Below are positions 16,583-24,584 of a DNA stretch of 31,832 nucleotides, piece after piece (within the stretch, counting starts at the first letter, position 1; every line of letters starts with the position of its first letter). This DNA is from an uncultured Oscillospiraceae bacterium. Lineage in GTDB: Bacteria; Bacillota_A; Clostridia; Oscillospirales; Oscillospiraceae. Below the pieces are notes generated by a model. The model did not search any database and was not told where the DNA came from. It saw only the letters and a program-made list of their open reading frames with translations. The stretch spans positions 1-31,832 of the forward strand of contig CAAEDK010000181.1 of NCBI GenBank assembly GCA_900754605.1, read 5' to 3'. The translations under genes were made by a program, and so were the position numbers.

Positions 16583-17614
16583 TCAATCGTCAGAACCCCC
16601 GGCCGGGGTCTGGTCATAGAGGTGGCAGGCGCAGAAATGCTCCTCACCGTTAATCATATGGCGCTTCAGTTCCGGCTTTTTGTGCATGCAGATATCCATA
16701 CAATTCTTGCAGCGTGGATGGAAGTGGCACCCCTCGGGCGGATGGACCGGGTTGGGCACATCGCCCTCCAGCACAATGCGGCTGCGCTTGTTATCCGGGT
16801 CCACCACAGGGATGGCGGAGAGGAGGGCTTCGGTGTAGGGGTGCATGGTGTTTTCGAAGATCTGCTCCGTGGAGGCCAGCTCCACGATCCGTCCCAGGTA
16901 CATGACCGCGATGCGGTCAGAAATGTACTCCACCACGGACAGGTTATGGGTAATGAAGATGTAGGTCAGTTTCAGCTCTTCCTTGAGCCTCATCAGCAGA
17001 TTGAGAACCTGGGCCTGGATGGACACATCCAGCGCCGAGACCGCCTCGTCGCAGATCACCATCTCCGGGTGGACCAGCAGGGCGCGGGCGATCCCGATCC
17101 GCTGCCGCTGGCCCCCCGAAAACTCATGGGGATAGCGATCCATGTACTCCGGGCGCATGTTCACCGCCTCCAGGATGTCGGCAATGAGTGCACGCTGATT
17201 CGTCTTGTTGACTACCCCGAAATGCCTGAGAGGGTCGGCCAAAGATTGATAAATTGTAAAAGAGGGGTTCAGGGAGGAATAGGGGTCCTGAAAAACGATC
17301 TGGATGCGGCGATGCAGGACCTGTTCGTCCTCCCTGTTCAAGTGCCGCAGGTCCTTTTTACCGCCGTGCTGGGGGCCGAAATCGTACATCATCGTTCCAT
17401 CAGTAGCCTTGACCAGTTGGATGATGGATTTGCCCAGTGTGGTCTTACCGCAGCCGGACTCCCCTACCAGCCCCAGAGTCTCCCCCTTGTAGATGTCCAG
17501 GTCCACGTCGTTGACCGCCTGCACATGGTCCCGGACCTTGTTGAAAAAACCGCCCCGAACTGGGAAAAAGGTCTTCACCCCCCGCAGCTCCAGCAGCACT
17601 TTTTTCTCGCTCAT
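16583..17614 (-). CDS. Peptide/oligosaccharide ABC transporter ATP-binding protein, DppF/OppF type
   Basis: A 343-residue ATPase, second of a pair. Walker A GESGCGKTT, signature FSGGQRQR and the C-terminal oligopeptide-transporter extension with a Cys-rich CHFHPRCKNCMDIC segment are present. Walker B reads VICDEAVSALD, with alanine in place of the usual proline after DE; the catalytic Glu is kept. The ATG overlaps the dppD-like stop in ATGA, so the two ATPases are translated together as the expected heterodimer. Confidence 0.92.
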   Translation of the reverse strand: MSEKKVLLELRGVKTFFPVRGGFFNKVRDHVQAVNDVDLDIYKGETLGLVGESGCGKTTLGKSIIQLVKATDGTMMYDFGPQHGGKKDLRHLNREDEQVLHRRIQIVFQDPYSSLNPSFTIYQSLADPLRHFGVVNKTNQRALIADILEAVNMRPEYMDRYPHEFSGGQRQRIGIARALLVHPEMVICDEAVSALDVSIQAQVLNLLMRLKEELKLTYIFITHNLSVVEYISDRIAVMYLGRIVELASTEQIFENTMHPYTEALLSAIPVVDPDNKRSRIVLEGDVPNPVHPPEGCHFHPRCKNCMDICMHKKPELKRHMINGEEHFCACHLYDQTPAGGSDD

Positions 17615-18639
17615 ACGGCTTCGACCTCCTCTCTGTGTCCGGCGTAGACCTGTTCGGCGTTCCAGCAGCGTACCGCATGTCCATCACACACCGGGACCTC
17701 TGAAGGCATTTCCTGCCTGCACTTTTCACAGCAGAAATCGCACCGGGGGGCAAATTGGCATCCCTTGGGCCGGTCATATGGGTCGGGTGTGGAGCCGCGG
17801 ATCGGCTCCAACCTCTGTCCCCTGCCCTTGTGAAGGATCGGGATGGAGCGCAGCAGGGCGGCGGTGTAGGGATGGGCGGGATACTTGAGCACCTCCCGTA
17901 CACTGCCCCGTTCCACGATGGAACCCATATACATCACTGCCACGTCATCCGCCAGCTCACTGACCACGCCCATATCATGGGTAATGAGCATGATGGCCGT
18001 GTCGTGCTCCCGCTTCAATTTTTCCATCAGTTCAAAAATCTGGGCCTGGATTGTCACATCCAGGGCAGTGGTGGGCTCGTCGGCAATGAGCACCTTGGGG
18101 CTGCAGCTCATGGCCATGGCGATCATGGCCCGCTGGCGCATACCGCCGGAGAACTCATGGGGGTACTGGTCAATGCGCTTCTCCGGGGTGGAGATCCCCA
18201 TCTGTGTCAGCAGCTCCAGCGTCCGGGCACGGCGGGATCTTTTGTCCAGGTCCGTATGGTACTTCAGATCCTCCCCGATCTGGAATCCGATGGTGTAGAC
18301 CGGGTTGAGGGCGGTCATCGGGTCCTGAAAGATCATGGCTATGTCCCGGCCGCGGAGGGCGCGCATTTCCTTGCCGTTGCGGGGCAGTTGATCGATCCGA
18401 ATGTCACCCTTCTCGCTGTGGTAGGTGATGGCCCCGCTCTCAATGCGGGAGAGCTTGGGCAGAAGCTGCATGATGGAAGAGGCCGTCACGCTCTTGCCGC
18501 AGCCCGACTCCCCCACCACACAGAGGGTCCGTCCCTTATAAAGTTCGAAGGAGACGCCGTTGAGAACCTTGTTGCACCGCTTGTCGGAGTAAAAATAGGT
18601 TCGCAGATCCTTGACGGTGATGATGGCTTGCTGTTCCAT
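17611..18639 (-). CDS. Peptide/oligosaccharide ABC transporter ATP-binding protein, DppD/OppD type
   Basis: A 342-residue ATPase partner. Walker A GESGCGKS, signature FSGGMRQR, Walker B LIADEPTTALD and the C-terminal Cys-rich CQFAPRCDFCCEKC segment are all typical of the OppD/DppD family. ATG 18639 is chosen for the GGGAGGGAG site before it; frames extending further upstream would overlap the permease gene. The gap to dppC is 13 bases. Confidence 0.92.
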   Translation of the reverse strand: MEQQAIITVKDLRTYFYSDKRCNKVLNGVSFELYKGRTLCVVGESGCGKSVTASSIMQLLPKLSRIESGAITYHSEKGDIRIDQLPRNGKEMRALRGRDIAMIFQDPMTALNPVYTIGFQIGEDLKYHTDLDKRSRRARTLELLTQMGISTPEKRIDQYPHEFSGGMRQRAMIAMAMSCSPKVLIADEPTTALDVTIQAQIFELMEKLKREHDTAIMLITHDMGVVSELADDVAVMYMGSIVERGSVREVLKYPAHPYTAALLRSIPILHKGRGQRLEPIRGSTPDPYDRPKGCQFAPRCDFCCEKCRQEMPSEVPVCDGHAVRCWNAEQVYAGHREEVEAV

Positions 18640-18652
18640 ATCGCTCCCTCCC

Positions 18653-19591
18653 TTATCCCTGCTGGGTGGGGTCGGTGGAATCGCGCAGTCCGTCGCCGAT
18701 GCAGTTGATGCTGATGACGAACAGGGACACGACAATTCCCACCGGCAGCCACAGCCACCAGTAGTTCTGCATGACGTAGAGGTCCTGGGCGGCGTTGAGG
18801 ATATTGCCCCAGGTGGCGATCTCGGGCGGAACGCCCAGCCCTAAAAAGCTCATGGCCGCCTCATCCAGAATGAACATGGCGGTGGAAAGTGTCAGGTTTA
18901 CCACCACGGGGCCGATGGCGTTGGGCAGCATGTGCTTGTACGCGATGACAAAATCACTTAGGCCAAAGGCCCGCATGGACTGCACATACTCCTCCTCCCG
19001 CAAGGAGAGCATTTTCGCTCGTGCCTGTCGGTAGACGCCGCCCCAGCCGGTAAGAATAAAGATGAAGATCAGGTTCCAAAGGCCCCGGCCAAAGATGGTG
19101 CCCAGCATCATCACCAGGATCAGTTGCGGGAAGGACATAAAAATCTCGGACAGGCGCAGCACGATCTTATCAAATAGTCCGCCCTTATAGCCGCCGTAGC
19201 AGCCCAGCAGTACGCCGATGACGGCGGCGCCCAGGGCGGAACCCAGTCCGATCAGGATAGACAGGCGTCCGCCGTACAGGGTACGGGAGAACACATCACG
19301 GCCCAGCTTATCCGTGCCAAACAGGTGCTGGAGTGACGGCGGCTGGGTCATGGCCCGCAGGTCGGTGGTCAAAGGGTCATAGGGAGAAATAAGCGGCGCC
19401 AGCAAGCAGGAGATCAGGATAATGGCGAAAACAACCAGTCCAATGACGGCCAGCCGGTTCTCCAGCATTTTGCGCACGGCACGGCTGGTCTTGCTCTTGC
19501 CCAGCTTGCCCGCTTCCTCGGCGTCCCGGAGCCTGTCAAACTTCCGGTCCAGCCGGGTACGCTTTCTGGTGTTGGTCAGTTCAGCGTTCAT
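18653..19591 (-). CDS. Peptide/oligosaccharide ABC transporter permease, DppC/OppC type
   Basis: A 312-residue permease. A basic cytoplasmic N-terminus is followed by a first hydrophobic segment (about residues 50-70), then HLFGTDKLGRDVFSRTLYGGR, the conserved extracytoplasmic OppC motif, and several further helices. The EAA-type loop with AAMSFLGLGVPPEIATWG near the C-terminus contacts the ATPases. AGGGGGAAA precedes the ATG. It lies 12 bases after the DppB-like gene. Confidence 0.92.
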   Translation of the reverse strand: MNAELTNTRKRTRLDRKFDRLRDAEEAGKLGKSKTSRAVRKMLENRLAVIGLVVFAIILISCLLAPLISPYDPLTTDLRAMTQPPSLQHLFGTDKLGRDVFSRTLYGGRLSILIGLGSALGAAVIGVLLGCYGGYKGGLFDKIVLRLSEIFMSFPQLILVMMLGTIFGRGLWNLIFIFILTGWGGVYRQARAKMLSLREEEYVQSMRAFGLSDFVIAYKHMLPNAIGPVVVNLTLSTAMFILDEAAMSFLGLGVPPEIATWGNILNAAQDLYVMQNYWWLWLPVGIVVSLFVISINCIGDGLRDSTDPTQQG

Positions 19592-19603
19592 GTCGTTTCC
19601 CCC

Positions 19604-20572
19604 TTACTCCAGTTTGACCCGCGGGTCAAGGACCGCCGTCAGAATATCTACCAGGAAGCTGGCCATGAGCACGGCAAGAACCGAAAAGAGGGCGATCATC
19701 ATAACCAGCGGGTAGTTCTGCCCCGTTACCGCCGTCTTAAAGGCGTTACCTATCCCCGGCCACTGGAAGATGGTCTCAATGACGACAGAGCCGCCGATCA
19801 GGGTGGGCAGACGGAAACCAATTAACACCACTACAGGGGTGAGGGCCACCCGGAATCCGTGGATCAGGTTGACCCGCCACTCCGGCAGACCCTTGGCCCG
19901 TGCTGTCTTGATGTAGTCCTTGTTCATTGTATCCAGCATACTGGAACGGGAATAGCGCATGACGCCGGCGGTGAGGGAGATTCCCAGCACGCTGGCGGGC
20001 AAAATCAGATATTTGAAGTGGTTCCATATCCCCGTCTCTCCCGGCGCCATGCGGCCTCCAATCGGCAAGATCGCCCAGTCCAGCGCAAAGACGAGGATAC
20101 ACAGCATACCGAAGAAGAACTGGGGGATGGAGACGCCGATCATGCCGAACACCGTCAGCACGTTGTCTCCAATAGACCCCTTCTTCAGCGCACTGAGGAT
20201 GCCCAGGATGCTGCCCAGCACCGAGGAGATGGCCAGGGCCGCCAGGGACAGCTCCAGCGTGGCCGGGAAGAGCTGGAGCAGGATGTCCTTGATGGGCACG
20301 CCGCTGGTAATGGAATAGCCGAAATTACCGTGGAGCAGTTCCCCCAGCCAGCGCACGTAGCGCAGGAGGAAGGGATCGTTGAGGCCGTAGGACTCCCGCA
20401 GCGCCTCCAGTTGTTCCGGATTCACATTCGCAAGCTGGTCCGGCGGAATCATATGGGAGATGGCGTCTCCTGGCGTCAGTTCCAGCCCACCGTAAATGAG
20501 GAAAGTGATGACCAGAACCATGGGGATCATATACAGCAGTCGTTTCAGAATATATTGAGTGGTATTTCTCAT
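19604..20572 (-). CDS. Peptide/oligosaccharide ABC transporter permease, DppB/OppB type
   Basis: A 322-residue permease with the OppB N-terminus (ILKRLLYMIPMVLVITFLIY), the following ELTPGDA motif and a QPGIG-like IFQWPGIGNAF segment that contacts the ATPase. Six hydrophobic segments are evident. The GGAGGGAG ribosome site lies six bases upstream of the ATG. The gene is separated from the binding-protein gene by a strong hairpin. Confidence 0.93.
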   Translation of the reverse strand: MRNTTQYILKRLLYMIPMVLVITFLIYGGLELTPGDAISHMIPPDQLANVNPEQLEALRESYGLNDPFLLRYVRWLGELLHGNFGYSITSGVPIKDILLQLFPATLELSLAALAISSVLGSILGILSALKKGSIGDNVLTVFGMIGVSIPQFFFGMLCILVFALDWAILPIGGRMAPGETGIWNHFKYLILPASVLGISLTAGVMRYSRSSMLDTMNKDYIKTARAKGLPEWRVNLIHGFRVALTPVVVLIGFRLPTLIGGSVVIETIFQWPGIGNAFKTAVTGQNYPLVMMIALFSVLAVLMASFLVDILTAVLDPRVKLE

Positions 20573-20597
20573 GAAGCTCCCTCCCGGATTTAAAAGA

Positions 20598-20625
20598 GGA
20601 AGGGGCGGCTGGCGCCGCCCCTTCC
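20598..20625 (-). terminator. Intercistronic hairpin between binding-protein and permease genes
   Basis: GGAAGGGGCGGC (20598-20609) and GCCGCCCCTTCC (20614-20625) form a 12-bp GC-rich stem with a four-base loop. On the minus strand TCTTTT follows. Such a structure after an ABC binding-protein gene typically stabilises the upstream mRNA or partly ends transcription, giving more binding protein than permease. That function is inferred from position. Confidence 0.7.
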
Positions 20626-20694
20626 CATCAATAGTCTCTCAGGGCTGAACGGAGAGGGCCCGGCCCTTATGTATTTTTCGGGCTCGGCCGGTAA

Positions 20695-22395
20695 TCACTG
20701 TACGTTCCAGTTCTGGATGTCCCAGTTGATGCAAAACTGCGGGGTGCCCTTTTGGATGTCGCCGATCTTGTCGCTGGTAATCAGGAAGATGGGCTGATAG
20801 TAGAGAGCCATGGTGAACAGATTCTCATTCTCGTACTTAATCAGCTCCTTGAACGCCTCGTTCTGCGCATTCACATCGGCGGAGGCGTTGGTGGCGTCGA
20901 TCAGGCGGTTAAGCTCGGCGTCCTCTGGCGTGTGAGAGTTGGTGGGAGAGCCGGTACGGTAGCGGTCGTAATACTCATGAAGGGAGAGGGCGGCGTTGGC
21001 GGCGTAGCAGATGTCCCAATCCACAGCGCGGGGGCCGTTGGTCTGGTCGGCGGGAGCGGCCCACAGGATGGTGGCCAGATCGCCCTCCACCAGCTCAAAC
21101 TCCATCTTGATGCCAACGTCAGCCAAATACGCCTGAACGGCGGTCATCAGGTCCACAGTGGCCTGGTCGGTGTAGTAATAGACAGCCTTGATGACGGTGT
21201 TGGGGTCCCAATTGGCCTCGGCCAGCAGCTCCTTGGCCTTCTCCGGGTTGTAGTTGTAGTCGTTCAGGTCGCCGCCCTTGAGGTTGGCGTCGGGTGCGAG
21301 GGCGTTGGCGGGGACAGCCGAGCCCTGGAAAAGAGTCTCACAGATGGTCTCCATGTCAATGGCGTAGCGGAGGGCCTGACGGACCCGGACATCAGCCAAG
21401 GGGGCGGGGGAGCCGTCCTTCTTGTCGAACTTGTTGAGGTAGAACAGGCGGGTATAGCGCACGTCGATAGGCGTAACGGTGATGCCGGGGGTACCCTCCA
21501 GGGCCTGCACGTCTGCAACCATCTTGGTGTAGCCGTAGTCCAGATTGCCGGACTTGGCGCGGGTGACCACATTGGGATCGGAGTCGCCGGCGCTGGGCAG
21601 AAGCTGGATCTTGAAGTCGGCCACGCCGTTATAGTATTTGTCGAAGGGTGCCAGGATGGTGTAGTTCTTCATATTGACCTCTTCCACCATGAAAGGTCCG
21701 CAGCCGATGGGGTGTTGGAAGAAGGGGGCCTGCTGGACCTGGAGGGGGTCAATTCCCTCGAACTCGCTCTTGGGCACGGGGGCGAACTGGGTGAAGGTCA
21801 GCAGAGCGTCGGGGGCGATCTTATCAAAGGTAATGATGATCTTCTGCCCGTCGATAGCGATACCGCTGAAGGTGTCATTGAAAGTGTCGCCGGTCTTGCT
21901 GCCGGCGATGGCGGAGAAGGTTGAGATAAATACGGCGTTGGCCACCGGAGTTTTGGCGACAAACTCAATGCTCCACTTGATGTCCTCAGGGGTGACCTTT
22001 TCTCCGTTGTGCCAGTAAGCGTCGTCCCGAAGAGTGAAGGTAAGTGTCTTGCCGTCCGCGCTGTACTCATAGGTAGCCAGCGCGTCTGGGTGGTTGGGGA
22101 TGGGATTGAGGTTTTCGTCGGCCACAATCAGGTGCCCATAGACCGCCTTGTTATAGACGTAAGTACCTGGATTGAGCCAGGGCGTCTCGAAGAACTCCTC
22201 CGGGCCGCCGTTGGAGTAGACCAGCTTTTCGCCGGCGGCTCCGCTGTCAGGGGCCACAGGCTGGGTGGTCTGCTGCGTACCGGGATCTTCCGGCGGATTC
22301 GTGTTGCCTGTGGGCGTCCCGCCACAGGCGGCGAGGCCGAGGACCAGTGCGGAAGTGAGCAAGAGACCTGTTGCGCGTTTCCAGAGGTATTTCAT
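20695..22395 (-). CDS. Extracellular solute-binding lipoprotein, SBP_bac_5 (DppA/OppA) family
   Basis: A 566-residue lipoprotein that would capture the transported solute. Lipobox LAAC places the lipidated Cys at 24, followed by a Thr/Pro/Gly-rich linker. The body shows family features such as LTFTLRDDAYWHNGEKVTPEDIKWSIEF and VRVRQALRYAIDMETI. ATG 22395 lies ten bases after AAGGAG; an upstream in-frame start at 22425 would remove the signal peptide's position. Most members bind peptides, but some dipeptide-type ABC systems carry sialic acid (SatABCD of Haemophilus ducreyi) or other sugars; the neighbouring sialidase and nan genes favour a sialate-related ligand. Ligand inferred. Confidence 0.9.
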   Translation of the reverse strand: MKYLWKRATGLLLTSALVLGLAACGGTPTGNTNPPEDPGTQQTTQPVAPDSGAAGEKLVYSNGGPEEFFETPWLNPGTYVYNKAVYGHLIVADENLNPIPNHPDALATYEYSADGKTLTFTLRDDAYWHNGEKVTPEDIKWSIEFVAKTPVANAVFISTFSAIAGSKTGDTFNDTFSGIAIDGQKIIITFDKIAPDALLTFTQFAPVPKSEFEGIDPLQVQQAPFFQHPIGCGPFMVEEVNMKNYTILAPFDKYYNGVADFKIQLLPSAGDSDPNVVTRAKSGNLDYGYTKMVADVQALEGTPGITVTPIDVRYTRLFYLNKFDKKDGSPAPLADVRVRQALRYAIDMETICETLFQGSAVPANALAPDANLKGGDLNDYNYNPEKAKELLAEANWDPNTVIKAVYYYTDQATVDLMTAVQAYLADVGIKMEFELVEGDLATILWAAPADQTNGPRAVDWDICYAANAALSLHEYYDRYRTGSPTNSHTPEDAELNRLIDATNASADVNAQNEAFKELIKYENENLFTMALYYQPIFLITSDKIGDIQKGTPQFCINWDIQNWNVQ

Positions 22396-22485
22396 TGATT
22401 CATTTCTCCTTCCTAAGCGTTGCATAGTAGACGGGCCACTGGGACAAATGCGCCGCTGGGTGACTGTTGCTCTGATGCTGGTTCT

Positions 22486-22514
22486 ATTTTATTCCATATG
22501 AAAGTCATTTTCAA
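22486..22514 (-). promoter_or_regulatory. Promoter of the transporter-sialidase operon
   Basis: On the minus strand TTGAAA (22514-22509) and TAAAAT (22491-22486) are spaced by 17 bases. Transcription would start near 22479 and run toward the binding-protein gene. The palindrome at 22499-22513 overlaps the -35 box and spacer, a classic repressor position. Confidence 0.7.
22499..22513. promoter_or_regulatory. Palindromic operator TGAAA-N5-TTTCA
   Basis: TGAAAGTCATTTTCA is a perfect inverted repeat of five bases around five. It sits inside the operon promoter and next to the RpiR-type gene, so it is the best candidate binding site for that regulator. A related site lies 30 bases away. Confidence 0.6.
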
Positions 22515-22529
22515 CAACTAATAATACAC

Positions 22530-22542
22530 GAAAATCAGTTTC
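22530..22542. promoter_or_regulatory. Second palindromic operator GAAA-N5-TTTC
   Basis: GAAAATCAGTTTC repeats the half-sites of the first operator with the same five-base gap. The two centres are 30 bases apart, about three helical turns, which would place two dimers on the same DNA face. Immediately beyond it TTGTG-N6-CACAA (22548-22563) forms a further, Crp-like inverted repeat. Confidence 0.5.
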
Positions 22543-22589
22543 TTTTCTTGTGCAATCACACAAAAATACTTATTTTCTCAAACAAGGAA

Positions 22590-22618
22590 TTGTCAGAGTT
22601 AGAAAATGAGCATAAAAT
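22590..22618 (+). promoter_or_regulatory. Promoter of the RpiR-type regulator gene
   Basis: TTGTCA (22590-22595) and TAAAAT (22613-22618) are 17 bases apart on the plus strand. A start near 22625 leaves room for the ribosome site before ATG 22694 but not for the GTG at 22637, which helps to fix the regulator start. A weaker alternative is TTGTGC/TATTTT at 22548-22576. Confidence 0.6.
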
Positions 22619-22693
22619 GCTTCTTGGAGATGCGGCGTGCCCCTGATATTGAACCCTGCTGCCGCGTTTACACAGAAAGGACTGAAACCATCC

Positions 22694-23563
22694 ATGAATG
22701 GCGAATCGATTTTCGATGTCATTATCCAAGGCTACAGCTCACTGACCCGTTCCGAGATCAGGGTGGCCGACTATATCCTCAAGCACAAGCCCGAGCTGCC
22801 CTATATTATGAGCAAGACTCTGGCGGATGCTTGCCAGGTAAGCGAGGCAACTATCACCAGGTTCTGCCGCTCTGTGGGCTGCGCCAGCTTTAACGATTTT
22901 AAGGTACGGGCGGCTCAGGCCATCTCCTCCGACAGCACCTCCGGCCCGGCCAGCGGATACGACCTCTATGGTGACATCCAGTTGGAGGACTCCCTGGAGC
23001 AAAAATGCCAAAAGCTATACCGCGTCGGCACTCAGGCCCTGCAACAGACGCTGGACTTGCTGGATTACGGCGCGGTCCGCAAGGTGGTGGACTGCCTCTA
23101 TGAGGCGGATAATGTGTACTGCTTCGGCCAGGGCAACACTTCCATCATAGCCATGGACGCCTGGGGGCGTTTTTCCTCCATCACCTCCAAATTTCATTGG
23201 ATCAATGACTTCCACATGCAGGCGATCACCGCCGCTACCCTAGGCGCCAAGGACGTCATTCTCTATTTCTCTTTTTCCGGCGCCATGCGGGAGCTGTCCG
23301 AGCTGGGCGGCCTCGTCCAGAAGACGGAGGCCAAGCTGATTCTGGTCACCCGGTTTCCCAATTCCCCCGGCGCCAAATTTTCCGACCTGCTCCTGATCTG
23401 CGGTGCGGACGAAGCCCCAAACCAGCAGGGTTCCGTCGCCGTTAAACTCGGGCAGTTGTTTATCATAGATGTCCTGTTTCACGAATACTGCTCAAAAGAC
23501 GCTAAAACCGCCCTGGAAAACAGAGAACGTACCCTGAACGCCACTGCTCCCATGTTGCTCTGA
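22694..23563 (+). CDS. RpiR/MurR-family regulator, probable sialic-acid-responsive NanR
   Basis: A 289-residue regulator with an N-terminal HTH_6 domain (about 1-75; YIMSKTLADACQVSEATITRFCR is the helix-turn-helix) and a C-terminal SIS phosphosugar-binding domain (about 115-265, with CFGQGNTSIIAMDAWGRF). Such proteins sense sugar phosphates such as ManNAc-6-P. It is divergent from the transporter-sialidase operon and heads the nanQ/nanA-remnant transcript, so it likely controls both through the GAAA-N5-TTTC sites. ATG 22694 has AAAGGA twelve bases upstream, somewhat far; the GTG at 22637 with GGAG is the alternative. Family certain; effector inferred. Confidence 0.88.
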   Translation: MNGESIFDVIIQGYSSLTRSEIRVADYILKHKPELPYIMSKTLADACQVSEATITRFCRSVGCASFNDFKVRAAQAISSDSTSGPASGYDLYGDIQLEDSLEQKCQKLYRVGTQALQQTLDLLDYGAVRKVVDCLYEADNVYCFGQGNTSIIAMDAWGRFSSITSKFHWINDFHMQAITAATLGAKDVILYFSFSGAMRELSELGGLVQKTEAKLILVTRFPNSPGAKFSDLLLICGADEAPNQQGSVAVKLGQLFIIDVLFHEYCSKDAKTALENRERTLNATAPMLL

Positions 23564-23599
23564 TGCTAAAGTGCAATATGAGAAAGCGGGAGATCATAC

Positions 23600-23864
23600 A
23601 CTGTGGCCGCGCTCCGCTTGGCTGCCAGCCGGGTGAACCCGGCTCTGGAAAGCGGACGGGCCCTCTTCCGGCATTTGAAGGAGCCGCACATCAATGCCCC
23701 GGTCAGGCGGCGCCATGGAGCAGCCCTATGCCCCCCGGGGTGTCCAGGCCCAAACGAGGGCTCTTTTGATTCCCGGATTCCACGGCATCCAGGCCGTCGG
23801 CGCCCAGCCTGGAAATATGGCCGGTCTGTATGGTGCGGCATATCAGGCACTACAGACTAGGTAA
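23600..23864 (+). pseudogene. Decayed C-terminal remnant of a ROK-family sugar kinase (NanK-like)
   Basis: No single frame spans this stretch. The frame ending with the stop at 23862-23864 reads LLIPGFHGIQAVGAQPGNMA then GLYGAAYQAL, which resembles the C-terminal end of ROK kinases (…GNxAGLxGAA…). A second frame in the first half reads VAALRLAASRVNPAL, like the helix before the ROK glycine-rich loop. At most 90 of about 290 residues remain, with frame breaks between. Placed between the RpiR regulator and nanQ, it would be the ManNAc kinase of the nan operon. Identification by eye is uncertain; absence of an intact gene is clear. Confidence 0.45.
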
Positions 23865-23877
23865 GGAGAAAATTCAC

Positions 23878-24330
23878 ATGATTTATGACAAACGCGCTGA
23901 GCTCGCCCGGTATTTCGGGCTGTCCCCAAATTTGGACGCGGCCATCCGTTTCCTTCAAACCACTGACCTCACCGCCCTGCCAATGGGGCGGACTGAGATC
24001 CCGGGCGGAGACATATACTACAACCACTTTACCTACACCACGGCTCTCATATCCCAGGCCTCTCTTTTTGAGGCCCATGAACGTTATCTGGACCTCCACA
24101 TCGTCCTTTCCGGCTGCGAACAGGTAGCCCTGGCCCCAGTAGAATCCCTAGATGAGGCGGAAGTTCGTGCAGATGAGGATTCTACCATGTACCGGGGTAC
24201 GCCGGAATATTCGGTTACGTTGGACCAGAACAGATTCCTGCTGGTCTTTCCCGGTGAAGGGCACCTGCCAAAGCTCTCCGATAGCGTTCCGATGAATATT
24301 GACAAGCTGGTCTTGAAAATTCCCTGCTGA
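23878..24330 (+). CDS. nanQ: YhcH/YjgK/YiaL family protein, probable sialic acid anomerase NanQ
   Basis: A 150-residue cupin-like protein of the DUF386 family. The Escherichia coli member YhcH/NanQ speeds interconversion of sialic acid anomers after uptake. Metal-ligand motifs are present: EAHERYLDLH (Glu65, His67, His74) and the terminal FPGEGHLPKL (His129). Length equals the family norm. AAGGAG at 23863 lies nine bases before ATG 23878. It is the only intact catabolic-type gene of this nan transcript, lying between kinase and lyase remnants. Confidence 0.85.
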   Translation: MIYDKRAELARYFGLSPNLDAAIRFLQTTDLTALPMGRTEIPGGDIYYNHFTYTTALISQASLFEAHERYLDLHIVLSGCEQVALAPVESLDEAEVRADEDSTMYRGTPEYSVTLDQNRFLLVFPGEGHLPKLSDSVPMNIDKLVLKIPC

Positions 24331-24346
24331 CATAAGGGAAAACTGT

Positions 24347-24509
24347 ATGGATATTAAAAATATCAAGGTGTGATCCCGGCGTTCTATGCCTGTTACGATG
24401 ACGAGGGCAACACCTCCCCAAAGCGCCCCGTGCTTCGGCACGTTATTTTCTGGAAAAAAGGAGGGGCACGGACCTCTACGTGGGCGGCTCTCCGGGCGAG
24501 TACGTCTGA
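24347..24509 (+). pseudogene. nanA: N-acetylneuraminate lyase (nanA) N-terminal remnant, frameshifted
   Basis: ATG 24347, with AAGGGA upstream, starts MDIKNIK and stops after nine codons. One base earlier or later the frame continues as VIPAFYACYDDEGNTSPKR, which joins perfectly to give the lyase start KGVIPAFYACYDDEG if a single G is restored at about 24367. After another frame change comes FLEK..GTDLYVGGSPGEYV and a stop at 24507-24509, matching the lyase substrate loop GLYVGGSSGE. Only about 55 of 300 residues remain; the active-site Tyr and Lys are gone. Normal lyases cleave Neu5Ac to ManNAc and pyruvate. Identity and frame loss are read directly. Confidence 0.8.
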
Positions 24510-24584
24510 AACGGGCTCTTTATCACGCCAAAATGAAAGAACGCCATCTTGCCTTAGCGTTTCATTTCTAATTAGGCTTAAAGT

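Noticed and set aside
16307..17647. Plus-strand open frame of 446 codons
   Set aside because: Antisense to the OppF-type ATPase gene, which has complete Walker and signature motifs; the GC-rich codon pattern explains the long opposite frame.
20752..21924. Plus-strand open frame of 390 codons
   Set aside because: Mirror frame of the solute-binding protein gene; Val/Gly-rich protein without domains.
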